Positions 51,564 to 61,071 of a stretch of 64,000 bases of DNA are shown piece by piece. Position numbers and translations under genes: made by a program. The stretch spans positions 80,892 to 144,891 of the forward strand of contig CAMDOA010000001.1 of NCBI GenBank assembly GCA_945903305.1, read 5' to 3'. How positions within the stretch are numbered: the first letter of the stretch is position 1; every line of letters begins with the position of its first letter. Below the pieces are notes generated by a model. It had not been told where the DNA came from and searched no databases. It was given only the letters and a program-made list of their open reading frames with translations. Origin of the DNA: Chitinophaga pinensis (GTDB lineage Bacteria > Bacteroidota > Bacteroidia > Chitinophagales > UBA10324).

Positions 51564-52301
51564 GTGGCATTCTTTAATCATTTTGGTCGTTATGTTTTAC
51601 TCCTGAGAAGTCTGTTTGTCAGACCTGAAAAAACTTCCATTTACTGGAAAGAAATTGCCAGGCAAATGGTGGAGATTGGTGTGGGCTCTGTTGGAATCGT
51701 GGTTATCGTTTCTTGTTTTTTGGGTGCTGTTGTAACCGTACAAACTGCTTATCAACTTACCACACCGCTCATAAGTAAATCAATTATCGGAAGTATAGCT
51801 GCCAACAGTATAATATTGGAATTAGCTCCGACTGTTACAGTATTAATTCTTGCCGGAAAAATCGGAAGCAAAATCGCGAGTGAATTGGGCACCATGCGAA
51901 TCAGCGAACAGATTGATGCGCTGGAAATTATGGGTGTACACTCTTCGGCTTATCTCGTGCTTCCAAAAATTTTAGCTTCTACTTTAATGATTCCGTTATT
52001 AGTAATCATCTCTGCATTCTTAAGTATTTATGCAGGCATGTGGGTGGGCGAATTTACCGGTGTAGTGTCAAAAGAAGATTTCATGACCGGAGCCATTCAA
52101 TACTGGATTCCATTCATGGCCAGTTTTGCGCTGATAAAAGCAACCACTTTCGGATTTATTATTTCATCAGTTTCATCTTACTTCGGATATTATACCGAAG
52201 GCGGCGCACTGGAAGTTGGGAAAAGTGCAACCCGTGCCGTGGTGGTTTGTTGCGTGTTGATTTTATTGTTTGACTACATACTCGCGCAGTTGCTCTTATG
52301 A
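51564..52301 (+). CDS. MlaE-family ABC transporter permease
   Basis: The GTG at 51564 (245 aa, VAFFNHFGRYVLLLRSLFVR) gives the usual family length; the track start TTG 51462 adds 34 residues overlapping repeat DNA. The conserved YWKEIARQMVEIGVGSVGIVV, the TVQTAYQL segment, and LGTMRISEQIDALEIMGV are hallmarks of MlaE/TTG2B permeases. It forms a retrograde or anterograde phospholipid transporter with the ATPase that overlaps it by 4 nt. The MCE-domain partner MlaD is not adjacent. Confidence 0.88.
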   Translation: MAFFNHFGRYVLLLRSLFVRPEKTSIYWKEIARQMVEIGVGSVGIVVIVSCFLGAVVTVQTAYQLTTPLISKSIIGSIAANSIILELAPTVTVLILAGKIGSKIASELGTMRISEQIDALEIMGVHSSAYLVLPKILASTLMIPLLVIISAFLSIYAGMWVGEFTGVVSKEDFMTGAIQYWIPFMASFALIKATTFGFIISSVSSYFGYYTEGGALEVGKSATRAVVVCCVLILLFDYILAQLLL

Positions 52302-53083
52302 TTGAAGTTAAAGATTTAAACAAATCATTCGGCGCTAAGCAGATTCTGAAAGGAATATCAGCAACTTTCGAAGCCGGAAAATGCAACCTGATCATTGGTG
52401 CAAGCGGTTCGGGAAAAACAGTGCTGATGAAAAGTATTGTCGGATTAATTCCGGTCAACAGTGGACATATCATTTACAATCACGATACAGATTTTATAAA
52501 TATTGATGATGCCGGTCGAAAAGAATTACGAAAACAAATCGGCATGTTGTTCCAGGGTTCAGCTTTGTTTGATTCAATGTCAGTAGAGAAAAATGTGATT
52601 TTCCCATTGAACATGTTTACGAACATGACTTACAAAGAAAAAATGCATCGTGTAAACGAATGTTTAGAACGGGTAAACCTGAAAGATGTAAATAAACTTT
52701 TACCGAATGAGTTGAGTGGCGGAATGAAAAAAAGAGTGGGCATTGCTCGAGCAATAGTCATGAATCCGAAATATCTTTTTTGCGATGAACCCAACTCCGG
52801 TCTCGACCCGCAAACTTCAATAGTCATTGATAAACTGATAAAAGATATTACCGACGATTATAAAATTACAACCATCGTGAACACACACGATATGAATTCA
52901 GTGATGGAAATCGGCGATTATGTATTGTTTCTATACAAAGGAGAGAAATACTGGGAAGGCCATCGCGATGATATTATGAATGCCACCAATCAACAGTTGA
53001 ATGATTTTATATTTGCCGGCAAATTTTTCCGTGAGATAAAAGAACAGAACACCAAAAGACTTTCAGACGAAAAAAATAAATAG
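52298..53083 (+). CDS. MlaF-type ABC transporter ATP-binding protein
   Basis: This 261-aa ATPase has Walker A GASGSGKTVLMKS, signature LSGGMKKRVGIARAI, and Walker B LFCDEPNSGLDPQTS, a near-diagnostic variant for Mla/TTG2A ATPases. It overlaps MlaE by 4 nt, a typical coupled pair for outer-membrane lipid asymmetry. SucD follows 66 nt on. Confidence 0.9.
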   Translation: MIEVKDLNKSFGAKQILKGISATFEAGKCNLIIGASGSGKTVLMKSIVGLIPVNSGHIIYNHDTDFINIDDAGRKELRKQIGMLFQGSALFDSMSVEKNVIFPLNMFTNMTYKEKMHRVNECLERVNLKDVNKLLPNELSGGMKKRVGIARAIVMNPKYLFCDEPNSGLDPQTSIVIDKLIKDITDDYKITTIVNTHDMNSVMEIGDYVLFLYKGEKYWEGHRDDIMNATNQQLNDFIFAGKFFREIKEQNTKRLSDEKNK

Positions 53084-53149
53084 AAAAAATTGAAAGCATT
53101 AAAAGATGCTGCAAATAACCAATCAAAAAATAACTTATTACTAATTAAG

Positions 53150-54031
53150 ATGAGCGTTTTAGTCAACAAAAATTCAAAAGTAATTGTGCAGGGATTCACC
53201 GGAACCGAAGGCACTTTTCATGCAACACAAATGATTGAATACGGAACCAATGTGGTTGGTGGAGTAACTCCAGGCAAGGGAGGAACCACGCATTTGGAAA
53301 AACCTGTTTTCAATACTGTGGCCGATGCAGTAAAGCAAGCCGGTGCAAACACCAGTATCATTTTTGTTCCGCCTGCTTATGCAGCCGATGCAATTATGGA
53401 AGCAGCCGAAGCCGGAATAAAAGTTATTGTTTGCATCACCGAAGGAATTCCGATTCAGGATATGGTGAAAGCAAAAGAATACATCAAGGATAAAAACTGC
53501 ACACTCATTGGACCTAACTGTCCGGGTGTAATTACTCCCGATGAAGCAAAGGTTGGAATCATGCCCGGCTTTGTTTTCAAAAAAGGAAGAGTGGGAATTG
53601 TTTCCAAATCAGGAACACTTACCTACGAAGCAGCCGACCAGATTGTAAAAGCAGGATTGGGAGTAAGCACCGCAATCGGTATTGGCGGCGACCCTGTTAT
53701 CGGAACCTCCACCAAGCAAGCAGTAGAATTGTTAATGAACGATCCTGAAACCGACAGCATCGTTATGATTGGAGAAATAGGAGGAGGAATGGAAGCCGAA
53801 GCCGCTCGATGGATAAAAGCAAACGGAAATAAAAAACCCGTAGTAGGTTTCATTGCCGGACAAACCGCCCCAGCCGGAAGAAGAATGGGACACGCCGGAG
53901 CAATAGTTGGTGGACACGATGATACAGCCGCAGCGAAAATGAAAATCTTAAAAGAATGCGGAGTACTCGTAGTCGAAAGCCCCGCCCAAATCGGCGCAAC
54001 AATGGCGAAAGCGATGAGCGTGTCAGCATAA
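53150..54031 (+). CDS. sucD: Succinate--CoA ligase subunit alpha
   Basis: The ATG at 53150 (293 aa, [20 protein letters not shown]) is preferred over track start 53090. It makes succinate and ATP/GTP from succinyl-CoA with the SucC subunit (not in window). Motifs: [19 protein letters not shown] for CoA binding, [21 protein letters not shown], and the phosphohistidine region [12 protein letters not shown]. Length normal. Confidence 0.95.
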   Translation: MSVLVNKNSKVIVQGFTGTEGTFHATQMIEYGTNVVGGVTPGKGGTTHLEKPVFNTVADAVKQAGANTSIIFVPPAYAADAIMEAAEAGIKVIVCITEGIPIQDMVKAKEYIKDKNCTLIGPNCPGVITPDEAKVGIMPGFVFKKGRVGIVSKSGTLTYEAADQIVKAGLGVSTAIGIGGDPVIGTSTKQAVELLMNDPETDSIVMIGEIGGGMEAEAARWIKANGNKKPVVGFIAGQTAPAGRRMGHAGAIVGGHDDTAAAKMKILKECGVLVVESPAQIGATMAKAMSVSA

Positions 54032-54213
54032 AGGCTGGAAGATGGAGGCTGGAAGCAGGAAGATTTTTTTCTCGATTTAATTCTCTGCGCCTCTGCGTCT
54101 CTGCGGTAAATTTTTTAATGGCAAACTAACCCGAAACCAAAAAACCGAATTCGATGAATCACGAATTCCAATAAAAAGAAAAGAAATAATAAAGAGTAAA
54201 CCCGTAACTATCT
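54032..54213. repeat. Patchwork repeat spacer between sucD and fabG
   Basis: This spacer has no ORF. It contains near-duplicated GGCTGGAAGATGGAGGCTGG, three tandem copies of CTCTGCGN (CTCTGCGCCTCTGCGTCTCT, 54083-54106), and AACCCGAAACCAAAAAACCG (54128 on), related to the CCCGAAAC repeat upstream of atpA and in odhB. Confidence 0.5.
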
Positions 54214-54960
54214 ATGAAACTTCTCGAAGGAAAAACTGCACTCATCACAGGCGCATCGCGCGGCATAGGAGAAACCATTGCAAAAAAATTTGCTGAGCAC
54301 GGAGCCAATGTTGCGTTCACCTATTTATCTTCCGCCGAAAAAGCGTTGACTTTAGAAAATACATTACACACTTACGGAATAAAAGCAATCGGATATAAAT
54401 CAAATGCAGCATCGTATGCCGAAGCCGAACACCTAATTGGAAATGTAATGATGGAATTTCTGGAAATTGATATCGTGGTTAACAATGCCGGCATCACACG
54501 CGATGGATTACTGCTTCGCATGAGTGAACAACAATGGCAGGAAGTTATTGATACTAATCTCAAATCAGTTTTCAATATCACCAAGCACGCAACTAAGCAC
54601 ATGCTCAAAGCGCGTAGCGGAAGCATCATCAACATGAGTTCTGTTGTTGGCATTTTTGGCAATGCAGGTCAGGCAAATTATTCGGCAAGCAAGGCGGGCA
54701 TTATTGGTTTCACCAAGTCAATTGCAAAAGAATTAGGTTCAAGAAACATTCGCTGCAATGCCATTGCCCCCGGTTACATTGATACCGAAATGACTCACGC
54801 ACTCACACCCGAAGTGAAAGAAAATTTTTTAAAAGATATCCCCATGAAACGATTCGGCTCCACCGCCGAAGTCGCCGACCTCTGTGTTTTCCTTGGTTCC
54901 GATATGAGCAGTTACATCACAGGCCAAGTGCTTACTGTTTGTGGTGGGTTGAGTATTTAG
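54214..54960 (+). CDS. fabG: 3-oxoacyl-ACP reductase
   Basis: This 248-aa SDR enzyme reduces 3-oxoacyl-ACP in fatty-acid elongation. Seen are ALITGASRGIGETIAKKFA, NNAGITRDGLLLRMSEQQW, NMSSVVGIFGNAGQANYSAS with the YxxxK, RCNAIAPGYIDTEM and ITGQVLTVCGGLSI; these are typical of FabG over other SDRs. It is transcribed alone after a repeat-rich spacer. Confidence 0.92.
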   Translation: MKLLEGKTALITGASRGIGETIAKKFAEHGANVAFTYLSSAEKALTLENTLHTYGIKAIGYKSNAASYAEAEHLIGNVMMEFLEIDIVVNNAGITRDGLLLRMSEQQWQEVIDTNLKSVFNITKHATKHMLKARSGSIINMSSVVGIFGNAGQANYSASKAGIIGFTKSIAKELGSRNIRCNAIAPGYIDTEMTHALTPEVKENFLKDIPMKRFGSTAEVADLCVFLGSDMSSYITGQVLTVCGGLSI

Positions 54961-55068
54961 ATTTTTATTTTTAAAAAAATTAAAGTATCAATAACCTTGA
55001 TACTTAAGTATTGCTACTTGCTACTATAATTATCATTCTCCACCTTTGTCCTCCCAAATAAATATCCT

Positions 55069-56274
55069 GTGATTATAGAAATTAAAGTTCCCGTTGTTGG
55101 CGAAACAATCAGTGAAGTAACATTGGCCAAGTGGTTGAAAAAAGATGGCGACCTTGTTCATCGCGATGAAATTTTATGCGAACTCGAATCGGAGAAAGCA
55201 ACCTTTGAACTGAGCGCCGAACAAGCCGGAAAATTATCAGTTGTTGCAACCGACAAAGCAGTTTTAAAAATCGGAGCTGTGGTTGCCAAAATTGATACCT
55301 CCATTCAACCCGAAGAAAAAAAAGAAGAAGCAAAACCCGAAACTCAAATCCCGAAACCCGAAACTATTTCAGAAAAAAGTTATGCGACTGGAACTCCATC
55401 ACCCGCCGCTGCAAAAATGATTCGTGAATCAGGAGTGGAAATAAATTCTGGAAGTGGTAAGAGCGGAAGAATAACAAAAGCAGATTTGCTTGCCGCAATA
55501 AAAAATCCAAAAGAAAAGCTAGAAACTAAAAACCCGAAACCCAAAACCCGAGCAGAGCGCAGAGAGCAAATGAGTTCGCTTCGTAAAGCGGTAAGCAAAC
55601 ATTTAGTTACTGCGAAAAATCAAACAGCCATGCTCACCACTTTCAACGAAGTGGATATGAAACCGATTATGGATATCCGCAATCAGTTCAAAGATTCGTT
55701 CAAAGAAAAACACGGAGTGAGTTTGGGCTTCATGTCATTTTTTGCCAAAGCAGTTTGCAATGCGTTGCAGGAATTTCCGGCAGTGAATGCAAGTCTTGAT
55801 GGTGATGAAATTATTTATCACGACTACTGCGATATATCAATCGCTGTTTCCACTCCCAAAGGATTAGTGGTTCCTGTTATTCGCAATGCTGAAAGTTTAA
55901 GCATGGTTGAAATAGAAATGAAGGTTGCAGAGTTGGCAAAAAAAGGAAGAGACAATAAACTTTCACTCGAAGAAATGACCGGCGGAACTTTCACCATCAG
56001 CAATGGTGGCGTGTTTGGTTCATTGATGTCAACTCCAATCATTAACATTCCACAGGTTGCGATTTTAGGAATGCATAAAATTCAGGAGCGACCGATTGCA
56101 TTGAACGGACAAGTAGTAATTCGCCCAATGATGTACCTCGCACTATCATACGACCACCGAATGATTGACGGAAAAGAATCCGTTACTTTTTTAGTTCGCG
56201 TAAAAGAGCAATTAGAAAATCCCACACATCTTTTATTCGGTCAAGACCCGATGAAATATTTGTTGGATTTATAA
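55069..56274 (+). CDS. odhB: 2-oxoglutarate dehydrogenase E2, dihydrolipoamide succinyltransferase
   Basis: This 401-aa protein begins at GTG 55069 ([20 protein letters not shown]). Order: lipoyl domain with lysine in [10 protein letters not shown] (about 1-76), a charged linker, E3-binding domain [20 protein letters not shown] (about 105-142), a second linker, and the catalytic domain with [19 protein letters not shown] and the HxxxDG motif. Both linkers, [13 protein letters not shown] and [15 protein letters not shown], are encoded by CCCGAAAC-type repeats like those in intergenic DNA. It works with SucA and Lpd, which lies next downstream. Confidence 0.94.
   Translation: MIIEIKVPVVGETISEVTLAKWLKKDGDLVHRDEILCELESEKATFELSAEQAGKLSVVATDKAVLKIGAVVAKIDTSIQPEEKKEEAKPETQIPKPETISEKSYATGTPSPAAAKMIRESGVEINSGSGKSGRITKADLLAAIKNPKEKLETKNPKPKTRAERREQMSSLRKAVSKHLVTAKNQTAMLTTFNEVDMKPIMDIRNQFKDSFKEKHGVSLGFMSFFAKAVCNALQEFPAVNASLDGDEIIYHDYCDISIAVSTPKGLVVPVIRNAESLSMVEIEMKVAELAKKGRDNKLSLEEMTGGTFTISNGGVFGSLMSTPIINIPQVAILGMHKIQERPIALNGQVVIRPMMYLALSYDHRMIDGKESVTFLVRVKEQLENPTHLLFGQDPMKYLLDL
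55334..55364. repeat. CCCGAAAC repeat (coding copy in the first odhB linker)
   Basis: AACCCGAAACTCAAATCCCG continues as AAACCCGAAAC; it differs from the intergenic copy at 10573 at four of 31 positions by eye. A second, shorter version, AACCCGAAACCCAAAACCCG, is at 55531-55550 in the other linker. Confidence 0.65.
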
Positions 56275-56283
56275 AACACGATT

Positions 56284-56392
56284 GTCATGTTGAGCCTGTC
56301 GAAGCACACTTTTTACACCTGTAATACTGAGCCTGTCGAAGTACTCTTTGCACTTTGTCATGCTGAGTTTGTCGAAGCACACCTTTCACAAT
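56284..56392. repeat. Three tandem ~36-bp TGAGCCTGTCGAAG repeats
   Basis: The core TGAGCCTGTCGAAG occurs at 56291 and 56328, and TGAGTTTGTCGAAG at 56364, with spacings of 37 and 36 nt. Each unit is like TGTCATGTTGAGCCTGTCGA plus a less conserved half. It fills the odhB-lpdA gap. The regular period is tandem duplication, not CRISPR, because there are no unique spacers. Confidence 0.65.
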
Positions 56393-56402
56393 TCACAATA
56401 AA

Positions 56403-57806
56403 ATGACTCAATACGATATAGCAATTATAGGCAGCGGCCCCGGCGGATATGTAGCCGCAATCCGTTGCGCACAACTGGGTTTTAAAACTGCTTTGATTGA
56501 AAAGTACAATACACTTGGTGGAACCTGTTTGAATGTTGGATGCATTCCGAGTAAAGCGTTGCTCGATAGCACCGAACATTTTCACAATGCAAAAACAACT
56601 TTTCAAAAGCACGGCATTCAACTCGAAAATCTGAAAGTTGATTTCATAAAAATGATTAAGCGCAAGAATGAAGTGGTGAAACAAACATGCGATGGAGTTT
56701 CTTTTTTAATGAAGAAAAATAAAATTGATGTACTCACCGGCGTTGGAAGTTTTGTGGATTCAAAAACCATTTCCATTCAAAACGATAAAGGAGAGAAACT
56801 GGAAATTCAGGCGAAGCACATCATCATTGCCACAGGAAGCAAACCTGCATCGCTTCCGAATATTGGAATTGATAAAGAACGAATCATCTCATCCACTGAA
56901 GCACTCGCATTAAAAGAAATTCCGAAGGAAATGATTGTGATTGGCGGCGGAGTAATTGGTTGCGAAATGGCCTCGGTGTATGCGCGCATCGGAACAAAGG
57001 TTCGCATTGTTGAGTACTTGCCCAACCTGATTCCGACAATGGACAAAGACCTGAGCAAGGAATTAGAAAGAGTGATGCGTAAACTCGGAGTGGAAATGCA
57101 CCTAGGTTTTAAAGTGAAAGAAGTAATGCGCGTTGACAATGAAGTGATGGTAAGTGCTGAAGATGCAGAAGGAAAAACACACGACTGGTCAGCAGATTAT
57201 TGTTTGATGGCAGTTGGCAGAAAACCTTTCACCCAAAATTTAGGATTGGAAAAAGCAGGGTTGAAAACCGATGAGAAAGGAAGAATAACTGTGAATGAAA
57301 ATTTACAAACTTCAGTTGAAAATATTTTTGCAATTGGTGATGTGGTTCGTGGCGCCATGCTCGCACACAAGGCGGAAGAAGAAGGAGTTTTTGTTGCCGA
57401 ATTTTTAGCCGGACAAAAACCGCACATCAATTACAATCTGATTCCGGGAGTGGTTTATACCTGGCCCGAAGTTGCAGCAGTTGGAAACACCGAAGAAGAA
57501 TTAATAAAAAATAAAACTCCTTTCAAGAAAGGAAGTTTTCCGTTTCGTGCAAGTGGTCGCGCTCGTGCGAGTATGGATTTAGATGGGTTTATAAAAATTC
57601 TGGCGCATGCCGAGACCGATGAAATTCTTGGTGTGCACATGATTGGTCCGCGCATGGCTGATTTAATTATGGAAGCAGTTGTAGCAATGGAATATCGCGC
57701 AAGTGCTGAAGATATTTCGCGCATGAGTCATCCGCACCCGACTTTCAGTGAAGCATTTCGTGAAGCATGTTTAGCCGCAACTGAAAATCGCGCGTTGCAT
57801 ATTTAA
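56403..57806 (+). CDS. lpdA: Dihydrolipoyl dehydrogenase
   Basis: This 467-aa flavoenzyme reoxidises dihydrolipoamide of the E2 proteins with NAD+. Seen are the FAD motif IAIIGSGPGGYVAAIRCAQL, the disulfide GGTCLNVGCIPSKALLDS, the NAD motif VIGGGVIGCEMASVYAR, and the C-terminal HPHPTFSEAFREACLA with the catalytic His-Glu pair. Full length. It lies 128 nt after odhB and may share its transcript. It ends with a 4-nt overlap with a convergent gene. Confidence 0.96.
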   Translation: MTQYDIAIIGSGPGGYVAAIRCAQLGFKTALIEKYNTLGGTCLNVGCIPSKALLDSTEHFHNAKTTFQKHGIQLENLKVDFIKMIKRKNEVVKQTCDGVSFLMKKNKIDVLTGVGSFVDSKTISIQNDKGEKLEIQAKHIIIATGSKPASLPNIGIDKERIISSTEALALKEIPKEMIVIGGGVIGCEMASVYARIGTKVRIVEYLPNLIPTMDKDLSKELERVMRKLGVEMHLGFKVKEVMRVDNEVMVSAEDAEGKTHDWSADYCLMAVGRKPFTQNLGLEKAGLKTDEKGRITVNENLQTSVENIFAIGDVVRGAMLAHKAEEEGVFVAEFLAGQKPHINYNLIPGVVYTWPEVAAVGNTEEELIKNKTPFKKGSFPFRASGRARASMDLDGFIKILAHAETDEILGVHMIGPRMADLIMEAVVAMEYRASAEDISRMSHPHPTFSEAFREACLAATENRALHI

Positions 57807-58198
57807 TGGTCGAGCAATACTGCTTCATATAAAAGTGCACTGATTTTATCGCTGTCAATTTCATTAACGGAATAAAATGTTTTCCAGAAAACCTGCTTGC
57901 GTGTTCCTTTCTCTAAGTATCCTTCGTCAGATAATAAATATCCTTTTGAAAAACCGAGTTGAACTCCTTCCCTGGTTTTTCCCCACGGAATGGAGCCCGG
58001 CCATAGAAAACAGATGTTTCCTTTTCGTTTATAAAACGGTGCGTTGTACGAAAGTTTTTCTTCCACATCAGGAATGCATCTGAAAATTATTTTTCGCAAT
58101 GCCTCCACAATTTTTAATTCATGTTCAGGTATTGATTCCAGGCATTCTTCTAACGAAGAAAATTTTATGGGTTGAAAAATAATTTTCTTTTTTGGCAT
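57803..58198 (-). CDS. DUF1801 family protein
   Basis: This 131-aa protein has the DUF1801 frame: LEECLESIPEHELKIVEALR, IIFRCIPDVEEKLSYNAPFY, NICFLWPGSIPWG. No catalytic motif is known for the family, which is related to YdhG/frataxin-like folds. It is the last gene before the convergent lpd end and lies 17 nt after the E1 stop codon. Function unknown. Confidence 0.75.
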   Translation of the reverse strand: MPKKKIIFQPIKFSSLEECLESIPEHELKIVEALRKIIFRCIPDVEEKLSYNAPFYKRKGNICFLWPGSIPWGKTREGVQLGFSKGYLLSDEGYLEKGTRKQVFWKTFYSVNEIDSDKISALLYEAVLLDH

Positions 58199-58215
58199 TC
58201 AGAAATCGTAAAAAA

Positions 58216-60309
58216 TTAATTGTTCAGCATCTTCCCAATTTCTTCTGCAACAATCTCCGCATTCGGCAACATTGCTTTTTCCAAACCAATGTTTAATGCA
58301 ACAGCGGGCAATGATTTTGCGCCGATAGTTTTTACAGGTGCATCGAGTGATGGAAAACAGAGTTCAGAAATTTTTCCGGCAAGCGATTGCGCAAAAGAAT
58401 TCTGCACAGGTTCTTCTGTGAGCACAATACATTTTCCGTGCTTGCGAACAGAGGCAAGAACCATTTCTTCATCCAGCGGATTGAGTGTTCGCAAATCAAC
58501 AATCTCCACGGAGCCGGGAAAATTTTTGCTTGCATTCTTCGACCAATAAACTCCCATTCCGTAAGTGATAATGGTGAGTGTATTTCCGTTTGCTAATTCT
58601 TCTTCACTAGATTGTTGAACAATATTTGCTTTACCTAAAGGAAGAATATAATCTTCAGCAGGCTCAATGGTTTTTGCTTCATCGGTTCCAGGAACTTTAC
58701 TCCAGTACAATCCCTTGTGTTCAAACATCACCACCGGATTCGGGTCGAGGAATGCAGCTTTCAATAATCCCTTCATGTCAGCCGCATTGCTCGGATAACA
58801 AACTTTTATTCCACGCACTGCTAGAATACTTGATTCAATACAACCGCTGTGATATGGACCACCACCACCATAGGCACCAATAGGAATTCGTATAACCGCG
58901 TTCACCGGAAATTTTCCCATGGTGAGATAACAACTTTTTGAAAGTTCAGTCACCAATTGATTCACTCCTGACCATATATAATCTGCAAATTGAATTTCAA
59001 CCATCGCCTTCACTCCCACTGCACTCAATCCTGCTGTGCTTCCAACAATGTATGCTTCCTGAATGGCTGTGTTGAATACTCTGTCGTCGCCATACTTTTC
59101 GGCAAGTGTTGCAGCTTCACGAAACACGCCGCCCAATCTTCTTCCAACATCTTGTCCAAAAAAAATGGCGTCAGGATTTGCTTTTAATATTTCATCCACT
59201 GCATGCAGTGCAGAATCAACCATCACTACCTTTTCCCGTCCTTCGGGTGCACGGTCACCTGATTCTTCTTTAACCGGAGTTTCGGCAAACTCATGCAACA
59301 TCACACTTTCAGGTTCAGGGTCGGGTGAGGCAACAGCTCGTTCAAAATCTTTATAAATTTTTTCTTTCGCTTGCTCCTCTATTTCGTTCAACTTGCTCTC
59401 ACTGATTTTTAATTTCATCACCAGCATGTTTCGCAACTTCGGAAACGGATCATTGAGCTCGTGCTTGTGCAAATCTTCTTCTGAGCGATACCATTCCTTT
59501 CTCACGCCAGAAGTATGATGTCCGAGAAGCGGAACTTTTGCATGAATCAAAATCGGTTTTCGCTGAGCGCGCACAAATTCTATTGCCTCTTGAATGCAAT
59601 CCCATGACTGCACAAAATCACTTCCATCCACACGCACTCGTTTCATGCCTTTGAAACCGGCAGCATATTCATAAGCATCCATGCACCTTGTTTCATCAGC
59701 CGATGCACTGATTCCCCAATCATTATCCTGCACTAAATAAATTATCGGTAATTGCTTGAGCACCGCAAACTGAAATGCCTCGCTCACTTCGCCTTCGGTT
59801 ACACTGCCATCGCCGAGTGAACACAACACAACGGGATATTCATTTGCTTTAGAAAGCTTTTGCTTTTCTAAATACTGAACTCCCTGCGCCATACCTGTAG
59901 CAGGAATTGCCTGCATTCCTGTCGCACTGCTTTGATGCGGAATCACAGGCCGGTCTTTTCTGCGTGATGAAGGATGCGAGTAATAACTTCTTCCTCCCGA
60001 AAACGGGTCATCCCTTTTTGCAAGCAACTGCAACATTAGTTCATACGGCGTCCAACTCATGCCAAGCAACATGCTTTCATCACGATAATAGGGTGAAGCA
60101 AAATCATACGGTTTTAATTGCAACCCCACAGCAAGTTGAATGGCTTCATGCCCGCGTGAAGTGCTGTGAACATACTTTGTGATTGCGCGATTTTCTTCAT
60201 ACACAATTGCCATATACTTCGCGCAACACATCAGCTCAAATGCTTTGAGGTAAGGTGCCTCTGTGTTTGTGTTGGTAGATTGAATTTTTGTTTGCGCGGC
60301 TTGCATCAT
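58216..60309 (-). CDS. Fused alpha/beta 2-oxoacid dehydrogenase E1 (branched-chain type)
   Basis: This 697-aa protein fuses E1-alpha (residues about 1-335) and E1-beta (about 360-697). The alpha half has the TPP motif LCSLGDGSVTEGEVSEAFQF and NDWGISASADE; the beta half has FFGQDVGRRLGGVFREA, RIPIGAYGGGGPYHS and YGMGVYWSKNASK. By similarity to 2-oxoisovalerate dehydrogenases it likely degrades branched-chain 2-oxoacids and makes branched acyl-CoA starters common in Bacteroidota lipids; pyruvate is the alternative. The matching E2 is not seen nearby, so it may share OdhB or a distant E2. Linker KEESGDRAPEGREK joins the halves. Confidence 0.88.
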   Translation of the reverse strand: MMQAAQTKIQSTNTNTEAPYLKAFELMCCAKYMAIVYEENRAITKYVHSTSRGHEAIQLAVGLQLKPYDFASPYYRDESMLLGMSWTPYELMLQLLAKRDDPFSGGRSYYSHPSSRRKDRPVIPHQSSATGMQAIPATGMAQGVQYLEKQKLSKANEYPVVLCSLGDGSVTEGEVSEAFQFAVLKQLPIIYLVQDNDWGISASADETRCMDAYEYAAGFKGMKRVRVDGSDFVQSWDCIQEAIEFVRAQRKPILIHAKVPLLGHHTSGVRKEWYRSEEDLHKHELNDPFPKLRNMLVMKLKISESKLNEIEEQAKEKIYKDFERAVASPDPEPESVMLHEFAETPVKEESGDRAPEGREKVVMVDSALHAVDEILKANPDAIFFGQDVGRRLGGVFREAATLAEKYGDDRVFNTAIQEAYIVGSTAGLSAVGVKAMVEIQFADYIWSGVNQLVTELSKSCYLTMGKFPVNAVIRIPIGAYGGGGPYHSGCIESSILAVRGIKVCYPSNAADMKGLLKAAFLDPNPVVMFEHKGLYWSKVPGTDEAKTIEPAEDYILPLGKANIVQQSSEEELANGNTLTIITYGMGVYWSKNASKNFPGSVEIVDLRTLNPLDEEMVLASVRKHGKCIVLTEEPVQNSFAQSLAGKISELCFPSLDAPVKTIGAKSLPAVALNIGLEKAMLPNAEIVAEEIGKMLNN

Positions 60310-60388
60310 TGATTTTTATCGGAGGCGAAAAGTAATTTCATTTCTCAAATGTTCGATAGTCAAACTCGAATTTAAGCAAAGGGAATTT

Positions 60389-61000
60389 TCATTTTATTTC
60401 AAACTCCAGCAAACTATCGTTACCAATGAATGCTTCAATTTTATCGCCGATGTTTACTTGTCCTACACCGAATGGGGTTCCGGTGAAAAATAAATCGCCT
60501 TTTTGAAGAGTGAAGAATTGTGAGATGTAGGAAATTATTTTTTCGAAAGGAAAAATCAAATCCTTGGTATTACCGTTTTGTTTCAAAGTTTTATTCTGAT
60601 ACATACAGAATTGAATGGCGCTGAGTTTTTTTATTTCACTCACCGGCATCCATTTTCCAATCACAGCTGAGTGGTCAAATGCTTTTGAAATTTCCCACGG
60701 TAATCCTTTTGCTTTTTGTTTGGTTTGCAAATCACGCGCAGTAAAATCAATACCGACTGTCACTGAATCAATATATTTTTTTGCGAAACTCTCCGGAACA
60801 TTTTTTCCGTTTTTGCCAATCTTCAACACAATTTCTGTTTCGTAGTGCAGGTCTTTTGTGAAATCAGGAAAATAAAATGGTTTATTGTTTTGCAGCAGTG
60901 CAGTTTGCGGCTTCATAAAAATCACAGGCGCATCAGGCACTTCGTTGTTTAGTTCCTTTGCATGCTCAGCATAATTCCGTCCGATACAAAAAATTTTCAT
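60389..61000 (-). CDS. Fumarylacetoacetate hydrolase family protein
   Basis: The ATG at 61000 (203 aa, MKIFCIGRNYAEHAKELN) is used instead of the longer track start at 61036. Metal-binding residues are in LHYETEIVLKIG (Glu-x-Glu) and TVGIDFTARDLQTKQK (Asp), with the lysine in KAKGLPWEISKAFDHSA. The C-terminal FFTGTPFGVGQVNIGD is typical. Members hydrolyse or decarboxylate acylpyruvates and oxaloacetate; the substrate here is undetermined. Confidence 0.87.
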   Translation of the reverse strand: MKIFCIGRNYAEHAKELNNEVPDAPVIFMKPQTALLQNNKPFYFPDFTKDLHYETEIVLKIGKNGKNVPESFAKKYIDSVTVGIDFTARDLQTKQKAKGLPWEISKAFDHSAVIGKWMPVSEIKKLSAIQFCMYQNKTLKQNGNTKDLIFPFEKIISYISQFFTLQKGDLFFTGTPFGVGQVNIGDKIEAFIGNDSLLEFEIK

Positions 61001-61071
61001 TTCCTCTTTATTTTTTAACGAGCTAAAAATAATCAAGTAAGTAAAGTGGCAAAAAAAACAGAAAATTAGTT

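Noticed and set aside
56291-56377. CRISPR-like array with 36-nt period
   Set aside because: Only three units, and the whole unit repeats imperfectly; there are no unique spacers and no cas genes nearby.
58990-59356. Plus-strand ORFs inside the fused E1 gene
   Set aside because: They are antisense shadows of a strongly conserved coding region.
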